From Palsa-147 sp963771905 (GTDB lineage Bacteria > Acidobacteriota > Terriglobia > Acidiferrales > UBA7541): 64,000 bases of DNA. This document shows, piece after piece, positions 34,579 through 42,662 of this stretch. Below the pieces are notes generated by a model, which was not told the origin of the DNA, made no database searches, and was given only the letters and a program-made list of their open reading frames with translations. The stretch covers positions 117,206 through 181,205 of the forward strand of contig CAVYVI010000002.1 of assembly GCA_963771905.1 (NCBI GenBank), given 5' to 3'. A program made the position numbers and the translations under genes. The number at the start of each line of letters is the position of its first letter. The stretch's first letter is position 1.

Positions 34579-35127
34579 ATGCGTGATACGGCAGATAGGA
34601 AATATTCGCTAGAATCGTCGAAGATTTCCGGTCAGGCAACAGCGTCCGGAGCGGAACGCCGAGGCGACGCTCGCCACATTTTCACCGCGACCGCGGAAGT
34701 CGTCGAGCTAGGCACCGGCGCGAGGTTTTCGACGCGGACGACGGATCTGGGACCGGGCGGCTGCTTCGTCGACACGCTAGTGCCATTCCCAGTGGGATCC
34801 AACGTGCGTATCGCACTTCATAAAGGAAAGAACACATTTGAGACCGAAGGGAAGGTCGTCTACGCGCAGGCAGGCCTCGGAATGGGCATCGCGTTTAACG
34901 AATTGTCGCCCGAGCAGGCCAACTCACTCCGCGACTGGCTCACCGATGTCACCCACAATCGCGAGGTGGCGTACGAAATTCTCCGCACCGTAAACCCTGG
35001 AGTTACAAACCTTGCCGCGAAAACTCTTGACAAGGCGATGATGACGCGGATGGTGCACTTGCTCATCGGCAAGGGAATATTGACCGAAGCAGAAGGGTCA
35101 GCGATTTTGTACGAGCCCGTCCTCTAG
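34579..35127 (+). CDS. PilZ-domain protein
   Basis: 182 residues from ATG 34579. Likely binds cyclic di-GMP. The PilZ core starts with ERRGDARH (26-33, the RxxxR region), continues through TRTTDLGPGGCFVDT (53-67, the D/N-x-S-x-x-G-like element) to VGSNVRIALHKGKNTFETEGKVVYAQAGLGMGIAFNELS. A C-terminal helical tail of about 70 residues follows; its role is not known. No membrane or signal segment. The next gene is another PilZ protein, 199 bases on. Confidence 0.85.
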   Translation: MRDTADRKYSLESSKISGQATASGAERRGDARHIFTATAEVVELGTGARFSTRTTDLGPGGCFVDTLVPFPVGSNVRIALHKGKNTFETEGKVVYAQAGLGMGIAFNELSPEQANSLRDWLTDVTHNREVAYEILRTVNPGVTNLAAKTLDKAMMTRMVHLLIGKGILTEAEGSAILYEPVL

Positions 35128-35280
35128 AACTGGCCTTTTCTCGAAACCTAGTCGCGTAAATAGTACCTCCGGTTCCCGTTCGCGGAATCGCTCCCAACCT
35201 GGAACAGAGTCGTACCAGGCAGAACCCGTCCGTAACAGTACAACTTCAATTGTCACAGTGAGTCGGCGTTGTTTCCGTGC

Positions 35281-35296
35281 TGGCACAATGCGTGCA
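35281..35296 (+). promoter_or_regulatory. Candidate sigma-54 promoter of the second PilZ gene
   Basis: TGGCACAATGCGTGCA: the GG and GC dinucleotides are ten bases apart, as required for sigma-54. TGGCAC matches; the -12 block GTGCA differs by one base from TTGCA. The predicted RNA start lies about 20 bases before the ATG at 35327 with its ribosome site between. Confidence 0.45.
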
Positions 35297-35326
35297 GTTA
35301 GCTGTGCACCCGAAGGAGGGGAAGAC

Positions 35327-35665
35327 ATGAGGGAAAAGAGACACACGCATCGATACGAGCTGTTCGTTCCTTTGCAGATCTACGCCGGAAACAGTCAGTT
35401 TGCGCAGACTCAAATCGCACATCTCCGCGACATTTCCACACACGGTGTGTACTTCGTCAGCGACAATTCGATTCCTCCCGGAACTCCACTGGATGTGCAA
35501 TTCTCTTTGCCGCCGGAACGTGGCCGCGCGCATCCGGTTCTTGTGCGCGGAACGGGGCGCGCGCTGCGGATCGACCGGATCGCCGGAGAAAGCGGAAAGA
35601 TGTTTGGAATTGCGGCGGCGATTCACCGCTTTGATTTTGTGAAGCCGGACGAGCGCGCGGCCTAA
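35327..35665 (+). CDS. PilZ-domain protein
   Basis: 112 residues from ATG 35327 after GAAGGAGGGG; a longer frame from 35258 is not needed. A single PilZ domain: MREKRHTHRYELFVPLQIYA opens with the Arg-rich motif, then AHLRDISTHGVYFVSD (D-x-S-x-x-G) and the strand FGIAAAIHRFDF. Probably a cyclic-di-GMP receptor for motility, adhesion or envelope control. A sigma-54-like element upstream links it to RpoN control. Confidence 0.88.
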   Translation: MREKRHTHRYELFVPLQIYAGNSQFAQTQIAHLRDISTHGVYFVSDNSIPPGTPLDVQFSLPPERGRAHPVLVRGTGRALRIDRIAGESGKMFGIAAAIHRFDFVKPDERAA

Positions 35666-35888
35666 GGAGCGTCCTCTTAGTTCGCGTCGGCGTGGTTTGC
35701 GTCGCTGTACTTCAGGCCATCTCGCTTCGCGCCATTGGGCCGGTCCGAAGGCCTCACGCGGCTCCAGACCGGCTCGATATCGGCTCGCACCAAGGTGGAT
35801 TCGCCGGCGATGGAATGCGGCAACAAGCGATCCAAGGCGCACTTCCGCGCTAAAATGTCGCCGGGCAGGCGTTTGGTCTGCCCGCGCG

Positions 35889-36260
35889 ATGGCTTCCCAT
35901 TATCAATCCGGCGACGCATTTGGCATGGAGCGGGTGCTTCTTGCCGCGCTGTGTCAGCTCCGCTCGAACGACAGCCGCCGCGCTAAAATTTTCCCGCTTC
36001 TTGCAAACCACTTCTGGCAGTTCCCGGATCATCGCGTCATCTACGAGGCATTGCGCGGCTGGAAGGCGGAGCCGGCGGACATCCGCACGGACCTCGCGGC
36101 GCGTCTCACTCGCATGGGATTTCCCGACACCGGCTGCGATTTCTGCTTTGCGGCCTTTGCCGGCTCGCTCGATGCCGCGATCGATTGGCTGCGCGAGTCG
36201 ATGCGCGACGGGCAGGCAGGCGGGGGGTCAATGAGAAATGGACCCTCCGGCTCGCGATGA
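35889..36260 (+). CDS. Small protein resembling the DnaB N-terminal/helicase-binding fold
   Basis: 123 residues from ATG 35889. FGMERVLLAALCQLRSNDS, HFWQFPDHRVIYEALRGW and IRTDLAARLTRMG follow the order E-R-x-LL-x-AL, H-R-x-I-Y/F-E-A-L, D-x-x-x-L-x-x-x-L of the DnaB N-terminal/DnaG C-terminal helical bundle. No helicase or primase domain follows. The match is weak and made by eye. Its stop overlaps the next gene's start as ATGA, so the two are translationally linked. Confidence 0.5.
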   Translation: MASHYQSGDAFGMERVLLAALCQLRSNDSRRAKIFPLLANHFWQFPDHRVIYEALRGWKAEPADIRTDLAARLTRMGFPDTGCDFCFAAFAGSLDAAIDWLRESMRDGQAGGGSMRNGPSGSR

Positions 36261-36892
36261 CCGATTCCACGAAACGCGCTCTCGCGTTACTCGATGTCGT
36301 TGGGCTTCCGATCTACATTCTCGTTTTTATCTGGCGGCTGCAGTTCTCGGCACCATACTCGTGGGTCGTGTTCGCGGTCTGGCTGATCGTGAGCTTTGCC
36401 CTGCATCGCGACACGCCGAAGACGCTCGGATGGCGCGCGGATAATCTGGGGCGCGCGACGCGCAATGCAGCGATCGCTCTTGTGGTGATGGCTTTGGGAT
36501 TATTTGTGATCGGGATGATTCTGGGCCGGCCGCTGCGCGTGCCGCATTACTTGATCTCGGTGCGGCGCTTGTGGAGCTACTTTGCGTTTTGCGTGCTGCA
36601 GGAAGTCGCGCTCAATTCTCTGCTGATGAACCGGATCGAATTTCTGGTGAAGCGAAGATGGCTAGCGGCGACGCTGACGGGAGTCATCTTTGCGGCGTGC
36701 CATTGGCCGAATCCGGTGCTTGTGCCGCTGACGTTTATCGGAGGAACGGTGATGGCGTGGCTCTTCGCGCAGGAGCGGAACATCGTTCCGCTGGCGATCA
36801 TGCAGATGCTGCTGGGAACGCTCGCGTGGTGGGCGTTTCCCGTCGCGTGGCACCATCATTTGCGCGTGGGACCGGGATACTACTTGCGGTAG
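36257..36892 (+). CDS. CPBP-family membrane protein with degenerate motif
   Basis: 211 residues from ATG 36257, inside the stop of the preceding gene. Six or so hydrophobic segments. In CPBP/CAAX proteases the first motif is EExxxR; here it reads LQEVALNSLLMNR, with one Glu and no Arg in the right place. The later ACHWPNP keeps the FxxxH/HxxxN area. So the fold is probably that of CPBP but activity is doubtful. No bacteriocin genes are nearby. Confidence 0.65.
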   Translation: MTDSTKRALALLDVVGLPIYILVFIWRLQFSAPYSWVVFAVWLIVSFALHRDTPKTLGWRADNLGRATRNAAIALVVMALGLFVIGMILGRPLRVPHYLISVRRLWSYFAFCVLQEVALNSLLMNRIEFLVKRRWLAATLTGVIFAACHWPNPVLVPLTFIGGTVMAWLFAQERNIVPLAIMQMLLGTLAWWAFPVAWHHHLRVGPGYYLR

Positions 36893-36925
36893 GTGGTTTC
36901 GAATGTGTCTCGATGAATCGCCGCG

Positions 36926-38050
36926 CTAGAAGTTGATGGCGGCGAAGCGGCGGTCGGCGAGGGAGCGCGCGCGTTCGAGAGCCTTGTTGGGAATATTCGG
37001 ATGAGGGTTCGACCAGTGGCCTGCGATTTCCTGAGAACAGTCCGGGCAGCGGCCTGCTCTCAATTGGTTCGCTTCAACGCTGTGCCAGGAGCGCTGAATC
37101 AGAGTCTTGCCGCATGAGGGACAGAGCGTGTGCGCGCCATCGCTGAAGATGTTTCCCTCGTAGACATAGTGGAGGCCGACTTCGCGGGCGACGGAGCGCG
37201 CCGCGTGCAAGGTTTCGGGCGGCGTCCGCGGCTTGTCGCGCAGCTTGAAATCGGGATGAAACGCGGTGAAGTGCAGAGGCACGTCGGGCCCGAGATTTTC
37301 AAGGATCCATTCGGCCAAGGCGCGGGATTCGGCGACGCTGTCGTTGAGAGTCGGAATGACGAGATTCGTAATCTCGAACCAGACTTGGGTCTCATTCTTG
37401 AGCCACTTCAGCGTTTCGAGAACGGGCTCGAGATGTGTCAGAGTGATGCGCCCATAGAACTGTTCGGTGAAGGCCTTTAGGTCGACGTTCGCGGCGTCGA
37501 TGTGGTCATAGATGTCGTGAAAGGCGTCGCGGGTGATGTAGCCGTTGGTGACCATGACCGTATTTATGCCGTACTCTTTGGCGACCGCGCAAATGTCGAT
37601 GACATACTCGCCCCAGATGGTCGGCTCGTTATAGGTGAAGGCAATCGACGGGCAGCCGTAATGAATAGCGAGGAGGACGACGTCTTCGGGCGAGAGATGG
37701 GTGGAATTCACCTGGTCTGAGCGCGATTTCGAAATGTCCCAGTTCTGGCAGAAGAAGCAGCCCATGTTGCAGCCGGCGGTGCCCATCGAGAAAATTCGCG
37801 TGCCCGGAAGAAAATGATTGAGCGGCTTCTTCTCGATGGGATCAATCTGCAGCGCGGCGGGCGAGGCGTAGCCGAGGCTGTAAAGCCTGCCGCCCTCATT
37901 CACGCGGATGAAGCAGAAGCCGGCTTGTCCTTCGCCAATGTGGCAATGGCGCGGACAAAGATAGCAGTGCGCGCGACCGTCGGGATCGGTTTCCCACCAG
38001 CGGGCTTCATGAAGCGATTCTGTCTTTTGAAGGATCTTGAGGTCTTGCAT
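36926..38050 (-). CDS. AmmeMemoRadiSam-system radical SAM enzyme
   Basis: 374 residues from ATG 38050. Radical SAM core with CNMGCFFC (Cys94, Cys98, Cys101) for the 4Fe-4S cluster and GTAGCNMGCFF; a second cysteine set, CYLCPRHC (29-36) plus Cys46, precedes it, and a zinc-ribbon-like CPSCG/CPDCS lies near the C-terminus. This architecture is that of the enzyme found with Memo and AMMECR1 proteins, and also resembles pyruvate-formate-lyase activators. Neither partner is in the window, so the reaction is unknown here. A longer frame to 38167 has no plausible start. Confidence 0.85.
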   Translation of the reverse strand: MQDLKILQKTESLHEARWWETDPDGRAHCYLCPRHCHIGEGQAGFCFIRVNEGGRLYSLGYASPAALQIDPIEKKPLNHFLPGTRIFSMGTAGCNMGCFFCQNWDISKSRSDQVNSTHLSPEDVVLLAIHYGCPSIAFTYNEPTIWGEYVIDICAVAKEYGINTVMVTNGYITRDAFHDIYDHIDAANVDLKAFTEQFYGRITLTHLEPVLETLKWLKNETQVWFEITNLVIPTLNDSVAESRALAEWILENLGPDVPLHFTAFHPDFKLRDKPRTPPETLHAARSVAREVGLHYVYEGNIFSDGAHTLCPSCGKTLIQRSWHSVEANQLRAGRCPDCSQEIAGHWSNPHPNIPNKALERARSLADRRFAAINF

Positions 38051-38118
38051 AGGAGCAGCGCCCCTAGGGCTGGAATCGAGTTCTATTATACGCCGCGAGT
38101 GAGTTGTTCGCGTTGCTG

Positions 38119-38349
38119 TTAAACGCGATGTGCGTGGCGCTGTTCGCGGCGGCGTTCGGCAACCCATTCGAGAAAGCGTTCCATCCGCGCGCGCTCACAC
38201 CACATGAGACGAAAGAATTTTCGCGCGTCGAGATGGGCCGCGTCTTCCCCGAAAAAGGTCTCCATGCGCCAGCAAATGTAAGGGCTGGCCCAGGGACGAA
38301 GGCGGTAACCCTTTGCGGTGATCCAGTAATAGCGTAGAGCATTCAGCAT
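38119..38349 (-). CDS. Small hypothetical protein
   Basis: 76 residues, rich in aromatics and arginine: ALRYYWITAKGYRLRPWASP at the start, YICWRMETFFGE, then a charged Arg/Glu-rich helical end. The composition is protein-like and better than the overlapping frames. It lies 69 bases upstream of the radical SAM gene on the same strand and may be co-transcribed. No family recognised. Confidence 0.5.
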   Translation of the reverse strand: MLNALRYYWITAKGYRLRPWASPYICWRMETFFGEDAAHLDARKFFRLMWCERARMERFLEWVAERRREQRHAHRV

Positions 38350-38435
38350 GCGAGCGCCGTGTGCGCGTGAGATTCAACGCGACGCGTGGCGAGAGTCGCG
38401 AGAGGCGGTGGTAGAATGGCGGGCAGAAAATCCTG

Positions 38436-38789
38436 ATGACAGCGGAAGACCACTACTACGCGGGAATCGACCTCTTTGGCGAAGGCAAACACGATGAAGC
38501 CATCGCTGAGTACAACGCGGCGCTTGCGCTCGACGCGAAATTTTCCGATGCCCTGCACGGCCTTGCACAAGCGTACTATGCCCGCGCGGATTTCGACAAC
38601 GCCATTGCCGCGGCGAAAAGAATACTCGAGATCGATCCGGACGATATTTTGGCGTGGACGACGATATCGCGGGGTTATCAGCGCAAGGGGATGATCCCAG
38701 AGGCCGAAGAGGCGGGAAGTAAGGCTCGGATTCTCGGCTGGAGGCAGCAACTGCGCGAACAGAAGACTCAGGGCGGCGATGAGAGCTAA
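38436..38789 (+). CDS. TPR-repeat protein
   Basis: 117 residues. Two to three tetratricopeptide helical hairpins: YAGIDLFGEGKHDEAIAEYN, ALALDAKFSDALHGLAQAYY, DFDNAIAAAKRILEIDPDD and AWTTISRGYQRKGMIPEAEE. A protein-protein contact module with no other domain; no signal peptide. The start ATG is at 38436. It ends close to a remnant region. Confidence 0.85.
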   Translation: MTAEDHYYAGIDLFGEGKHDEAIAEYNAALALDAKFSDALHGLAQAYYARADFDNAIAAAKRILEIDPDDILAWTTISRGYQRKGMIPEAEEAGSKARILGWRQQLREQKTQGGDES

Positions 38790-38835
38790 AGGCAAGCAAC
38801 GCAGTTGATGCGCGGAGAATCGGGGCCGCGGATAA

Positions 38836-38985
38836 ATTGGAAAGAGGAGAGCGGGAGATGCGATCGAAACGCGCGATGTGTGGACGGGTCCGAAGAGCAA
38901 CTACAATCAGAATGGGAACGGGCGGGTGGTGAATGCCAACGCGCCGCCTTCGTCGGGATGGACGCAACTGACGCCGCAGCAGTAA
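38836..38985 (+). pseudogene. Possible gene remnant with a protein-like end
   Basis: After TAA 38833-38835, a frame gives 49 residues ending RVVNANAPPSSGWTQLTPQQ and stop 38983-38985. The Asn/Gly/Pro-rich phrase is protein-like and no start or ribosome site is seen. It is probably the eroded 3' end of a lost gene, but could be chance. Confidence 0.35.
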
Positions 38986-39075
38986 TGCGATGGTTTTCTT
39001 CAAGCAATAAACGGGGAGACAGGCGCAAGGAATAAACGGACGCGCGAGCGCGAACAGCGGTAGGAGAACCGGCTG

Positions 39076-39118
39076 AAAATAAAATGTCCCGGGCCCTCGG
39101 AACGAGAACCCGGGACAT
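39076..39118 (-). terminator. Rho-independent terminator of the aldehyde dehydrogenase gene
   Basis: Ten-pair stem ATGTCCCGGG (39084-39093) with CCCGGGACAT (39109-39118); an inner CTCG/CGAG hairpin closes the loop. Read on the minus strand it is followed by TTTTATTTT (39083-39075). It starts 17 bases after the dehydrogenase stop. Confidence 0.75.
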
Positions 39119-39135
39119 GCGATGCGGTGAACGAC

Positions 39136-40632
39136 TTAAATCACGGTGCAGACGGATTTTACTTCGGTGTAAGCCTCCAGAACTTCGTGGCCCATCTCGC
39201 GGCCCCAGCCAGACTGCTTGTAACCGCCAAAAGGCATGGCCGGATCGAAGATGTTGTAGCAATTAATCCAGACGGTGCCGGCGCGAAGCTTACCCGCGAT
39301 GCGATGGGCCTTCTGGATGTCACGCGTCCAGACGCCCGCTGCCAGGCCATAGATCGTGTCGTTGGCCTTCGCGACGAGATCATCGAGGTCGGTGAATGGA
39401 GTTGCGGTGACCACCGGGCCGAAGATTTCTTCGCGCACGACTTTCATTTTCTCGGTCGTGTTCACCAGGACCGTGGGCTTGACGAAGTAGCCGCGATCGC
39501 CGTGACGGCTGCCGCCAACAACGGCCTTGGCACCTTCCGAGAAGCCGGACTCGAGATAGCCGCAGACGCGGTTGAGCTGCTCTTCGGAAACGAGCGGCCC
39601 CATATCGCTCGACGGATCAAGTCCCGGACCGACGTGAATTTTTGCGGCACAGTCCGCCACGCCCTCGACAACCTTGTCGAAGGATTTCTTCTCGATGTAG
39701 AGGCGCGAGCCCGCGCAGCAGCACTGGCCGTGATTGAAGAAGATCGCGCTCGCAGCGCCCGGAATGGCGGACGCCTGGTCGGCATCGTCGAGAACGATAT
39801 TCGGAGATTTGCCGCCGAGCTCGAGCGAGACCTTCTTCAGATTACCGGCGGCCGCTTGCACGATCAGTTTGCCCACTTCGGTTGAGCCGGTGAAAGCGAT
39901 TTTGTCGACCTGCGGATGCGCCGCCAGCGCCGCTCCGGCCGTTTCGCCGAAGCCGGGAACGATGTTCACAACGCCATCGGGGATTCCCGCTTCCTGAATC
40001 AGTTCGCCCAGCCGCAGCGCGGTCAACGGCGTTTGCTCGGCGGGCTTCAAGACGACGGTGCAGCCCACGGCGAGCGCCGGAGCCAGCTTCCATGCCGCCA
40101 TCAAGAGAGGAAAATTCCACGGAATGATCTGACCGGCGACGCCGACCGGCTCGCGGAGCGTGTAGGCTAGAAACTTTGCCCCGGGCATCGAGATTGGGAT
40201 CGTGTTGCCTTCAATCTTGGTAGCCCAACCGGCCATGTAGCGAAACATATCCGCGGCTAGCGGTACATCGGCGATGCGCGCAATCGTGAGCGGCTTGCCG
40301 TTGTCGAGACTTTCGAGTTGCGCGAACTCCTCGAGGTTTTTCTCGATCAGATCGCCGAGCTTCCAGATGAGTCGTCCGCGCTCGGACGGGCTCATTTTTG
40401 TCCAAGGTCCGGAATCGAACGCGGCGCGCGCCGCACCGACCGCGCGATTGATGTCTTCGCGATCGCCCTCGGCAATATTGGCAAGAACGTCGCCCGTCGC
40501 GGGATTGAAGGTTTTAAAGGTTTTGCCGGAAGCCGCCGCCACCCATTTTCCGTTGATCAGCATTTTCCGCGTCTCAGCGACGTATCGCGTGACTTTGTCA
40601 TCGAGCTGCACCACTTGAGTTGCCGTAGCCAT
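39136..40632 (-). CDS. Aldehyde dehydrogenase family protein
   Basis: 498 residues. NAD(P)-dependent oxidation of aldehydes to acids; soluble. Seen: Asn173 in IIPWNFPLLMA, LKPAEQTPLTAL, FTGSTEVGK (247-255), catalytic base Glu271 in ELGGKSPNIV, catalytic Cys305 in HGQCCCAGSR (301-310), EEIFGPV and the final MPFGGYKQSGWGRE. Close to the ALDH1/2 and betaine-aldehyde group; substrate not decided. ATG 40632 has GGAGGAAAGTGAC upstream. A terminator follows, so it is a single-gene unit. Confidence 0.93.
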   Translation of the reverse strand: MATATQVVQLDDKVTRYVAETRKMLINGKWVAAASGKTFKTFNPATGDVLANIAEGDREDINRAVGAARAAFDSGPWTKMSPSERGRLIWKLGDLIEKNLEEFAQLESLDNGKPLTIARIADVPLAADMFRYMAGWATKIEGNTIPISMPGAKFLAYTLREPVGVAGQIIPWNFPLLMAAWKLAPALAVGCTVVLKPAEQTPLTALRLGELIQEAGIPDGVVNIVPGFGETAGAALAAHPQVDKIAFTGSTEVGKLIVQAAAGNLKKVSLELGGKSPNIVLDDADQASAIPGAASAIFFNHGQCCCAGSRLYIEKKSFDKVVEGVADCAAKIHVGPGLDPSSDMGPLVSEEQLNRVCGYLESGFSEGAKAVVGGSRHGDRGYFVKPTVLVNTTEKMKVVREEIFGPVVTATPFTDLDDLVAKANDTIYGLAAGVWTRDIQKAHRIAGKLRAGTVWINCYNIFDPAMPFGGYKQSGWGREMGHEVLEAYTEVKSVCTVI

Positions 40633-40903
40633 GTCACTTTCCTCCTTCAGACTTTGGTTCCGAAATCGATTTGCTTAACTCGGCGCTGCCGCGGCGGAGA
40701 CATCGTTGGTCATTCTGGGTTTCCATCGGAGTGGGAATGCGTGTGGAAATCGTTTTGCTGAGTTGCGGACCCGAGAACGATGGGGTGATTGCAGGTTCCA
40801 CGCCAGGACTTCCTTGACCGCGGGCAGGCAGAAACGACGTTACTCCCCCGTTGCGGAAATTTCAAGCCGATGGGTTCGATTCGCGGCGTCATTGCGCGGC
40901 AAA

Positions 40904-41584
40904 TCAGAGGGGATTGTGGCGAACCCAGATGCGCTCGGTGGCCGGTTTGCCGAGATACATTTTTTTGGCGCGGACGCCGGCGAGAGAGACGGTCATGGTC
41001 TCGTCGTACTCGCGATGAATGACGCGGACGCGGGCGCCCGGCTTCAAATCGAGACCGGCGAGGAAATCGAGGAATTTCGGATCCTTCTCGTAGACGCGGA
41101 GAATTTCATAGGTATGGCCCGGCTCGGAGTCGGAGAGGCGTGCCGCGCCGAGCCTGCGCCGCAGCTTCAACATTCCGCCAAAGAGCGGGACGCCGTGCGG
41201 GCAGCGGCTTTCACGTCCGAATCGCCGGAGCAAAAGAGTCGCGACTTCGGGTGAGATACCATGTTCGAGCCGCTCCGCTTCCTCATGCGCGCGTGTCCAT
41301 TTGATGCCGATGACTTCGGTGAGGAGCATCTCGGCGAGGCGATGGCGAAGAACCAGATGCTGCGCGATCGAGCGGCCCTTCGCGGAGAGTTCAATGCGGC
41401 CATCGCGGCCGACGCGCACGTAACCGCCGCGCGCCATGCGCTTCAGAGCCGCGGTGACGGCCGGTGGCGTGACGCTGAGATCCTTCGCCAGGCGGGCGCT
41501 GATGGGAGTCTCGCCCTCCTGAACAGTCTCCCAAATGGCCTTCAAATAATCTTCCTGCGAGACGCTAGTCTTTTCTCGCCGCAC
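40904..41584 (-). CDS. DtxR/MntR-family metal-dependent regulator
   Basis: 226 residues from GTG 41584 (AAGGGGA upstream). N-terminal winged helix: SQEDYLKAIWETVQEGETPISARLAKDLSVTPPAVTAALKRMARGGYV, followed by the dimerisation/metal domain (HHRL-like RHRLAEMLLTEVIG, HEEAERLEHGISPE, CPHG) and a C-terminal SH3-like part (about 150-226). Expected to sense Mn2+ or Fe2+ and repress uptake genes; the target is not in view. Its start overlaps the end of the phosphatase gene by 20 bases, so both are translated as one unit. Confidence 0.88.
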   Translation of the reverse strand: MRREKTSVSQEDYLKAIWETVQEGETPISARLAKDLSVTPPAVTAALKRMARGGYVRVGRDGRIELSAKGRSIAQHLVLRHRLAEMLLTEVIGIKWTRAHEEAERLEHGISPEVATLLLRRFGRESRCPHGVPLFGGMLKLRRRLGAARLSDSEPGHTYEILRVYEKDPKFLDFLAGLDLKPGARVRVIHREYDETMTVSLAGVRAKKMYLGKPATERIWVRHNPL

Positions 41585-42011
41585 GATTCCCCTTGCGCAG
41601 GCGCTCCGCCAGTTCGGTCACCCGCGCTTCGATATCTTCGCAGATGCGGCGATAGGTTGCCATATCTTCGCCGTAGGGGTCTTCGACGTCCCAGTCTTCG
41701 AAGCTGGCTTCCGGAAAGAGAGAGCGGCCCGGGATGCCCGACATATTCACGATGAGATCGGGACGGAAGAGATGCGTCTCGCGGACTGCTTTGGACGACA
41801 GGCCATCGGCCGGGACGCCTTTCTCGATCAGAACACGGCGAGTCGCGTCCGCAACGCTCCCGAGCGGCGAAATCCCGGCACTTTCGGCTTCGATGATGTC
41901 CGATGCCAGATGGCGCGCCCAGGCTTCGGCCATGGGGCTGCGACAAGAATTGCCAATGCAAATGAAGAGGATTTTCTTGCGCGCGAGCGGCGCTTCCGGG
42001 CGGCCTGGCAT
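41565..42011 (-). CDS. Low-molecular-weight protein tyrosine phosphatase / arsenate reductase family
   Basis: 148 residues from ATG 42011 (a TTG sits at 42014). P-loop CIGNSCR (Cys18 to Arg24) in the CX5R form, and a general-acid loop WDVEDPYGED with two Asp. The extra Cys23 could form a disulfide as in thioredoxin-coupled ArsC. Either arsenate reduction or phosphotyrosine removal is possible. It begins three bases after pdxT and overlaps the DtxR-like gene, so it belongs to the pdx operon. Confidence 0.85.
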   Translation of the reverse strand: MPGRPEAPLARKKILFICIGNSCRSPMAEAWARHLASDIIEAESAGISPLGSVADATRRVLIEKGVPADGLSSKAVRETHLFRPDLIVNMSGIPGRSLFPEASFEDWDVEDPYGEDMATYRRICEDIEARVTELAERLRKGNRAARKD

Positions 42012-42014
42012 CAA

Positions 42015-42587
42015 TCAGTGTCCGTTGCGAGCGAGTTTGAGGAAATGCTCGTGGATGGTGGTGTCGGCGGTTAGCTCAGGGTGGAAGGTGGCAGCCATCA
42101 CGCGCCCCTGCTCGACGAGGACCGGATGCCCTTCGTATTCCGCAAGGACGACCACGCCCTCGCCGACGGATTCGATGATGGGCGCGCGAATGAAGACCAT
42201 TTCGACCGGCTCGGGCTTTAGCGTCGATGCACCAAAGCGGACGTCGCTGGCGAGCTGGCGGCCATAGCCATTGCGCAGAACGGAAATATCGAGAAGACCG
42301 AGAGAGACCTGGGCGGGATTATGAACTTCGCGCGCGAGAAGAATCGCGCCGGCACAAGTACCGAAAAAAGCACCGCCGTTGGCGGCGAGTCGCCGGATCG
42401 CTTCGAGCACGCCCTCTTCAGCGAGGATCTTTATATGCGTCGTGCTCTCGCCGCCCGGCAGAATCAGGCCGCGGACGCCTTCGAGGTCCGCCGGCGTGCG
42501 CACGAAGACGTGCTCAACGCCGAGTTTCTCGAGCATTCGGCCGTGGACGTCGTAGTCACCCTGAATCGCTAGGATTCCGATTTTCAT
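42015..42587 (-). CDS. pdxT: Pyridoxal 5'-phosphate synthase, glutaminase subunit
   Basis: 190 residues. Supplies ammonia from glutamine to PdxS. Class I amidotransferase-type triad: Cys78 in GTCAGAILLA, His169 and Glu171 in FHPEL; PGGEST (44-49) for glutamine binding and the N-terminal MKIGILAIQGD. 75 bases after pdxS. Confidence 0.95.
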   Translation of the reverse strand: MKIGILAIQGDYDVHGRMLEKLGVEHVFVRTPADLEGVRGLILPGGESTTHIKILAEEGVLEAIRRLAANGGAFFGTCAGAILLAREVHNPAQVSLGLLDISVLRNGYGRQLASDVRFGASTLKPEPVEMVFIRAPIIESVGEGVVVLAEYEGHPVLVEQGRVMAATFHPELTADTTIHEHFLKLARNGH

Positions 42588-42662
42588 GGCATCGCTTGAC
42601 GGATGGTGCCGCCGGGGTCAAGTTCCGTCGAAGGCCCCGCCGATCCAAAGCAGGCATCTTGG

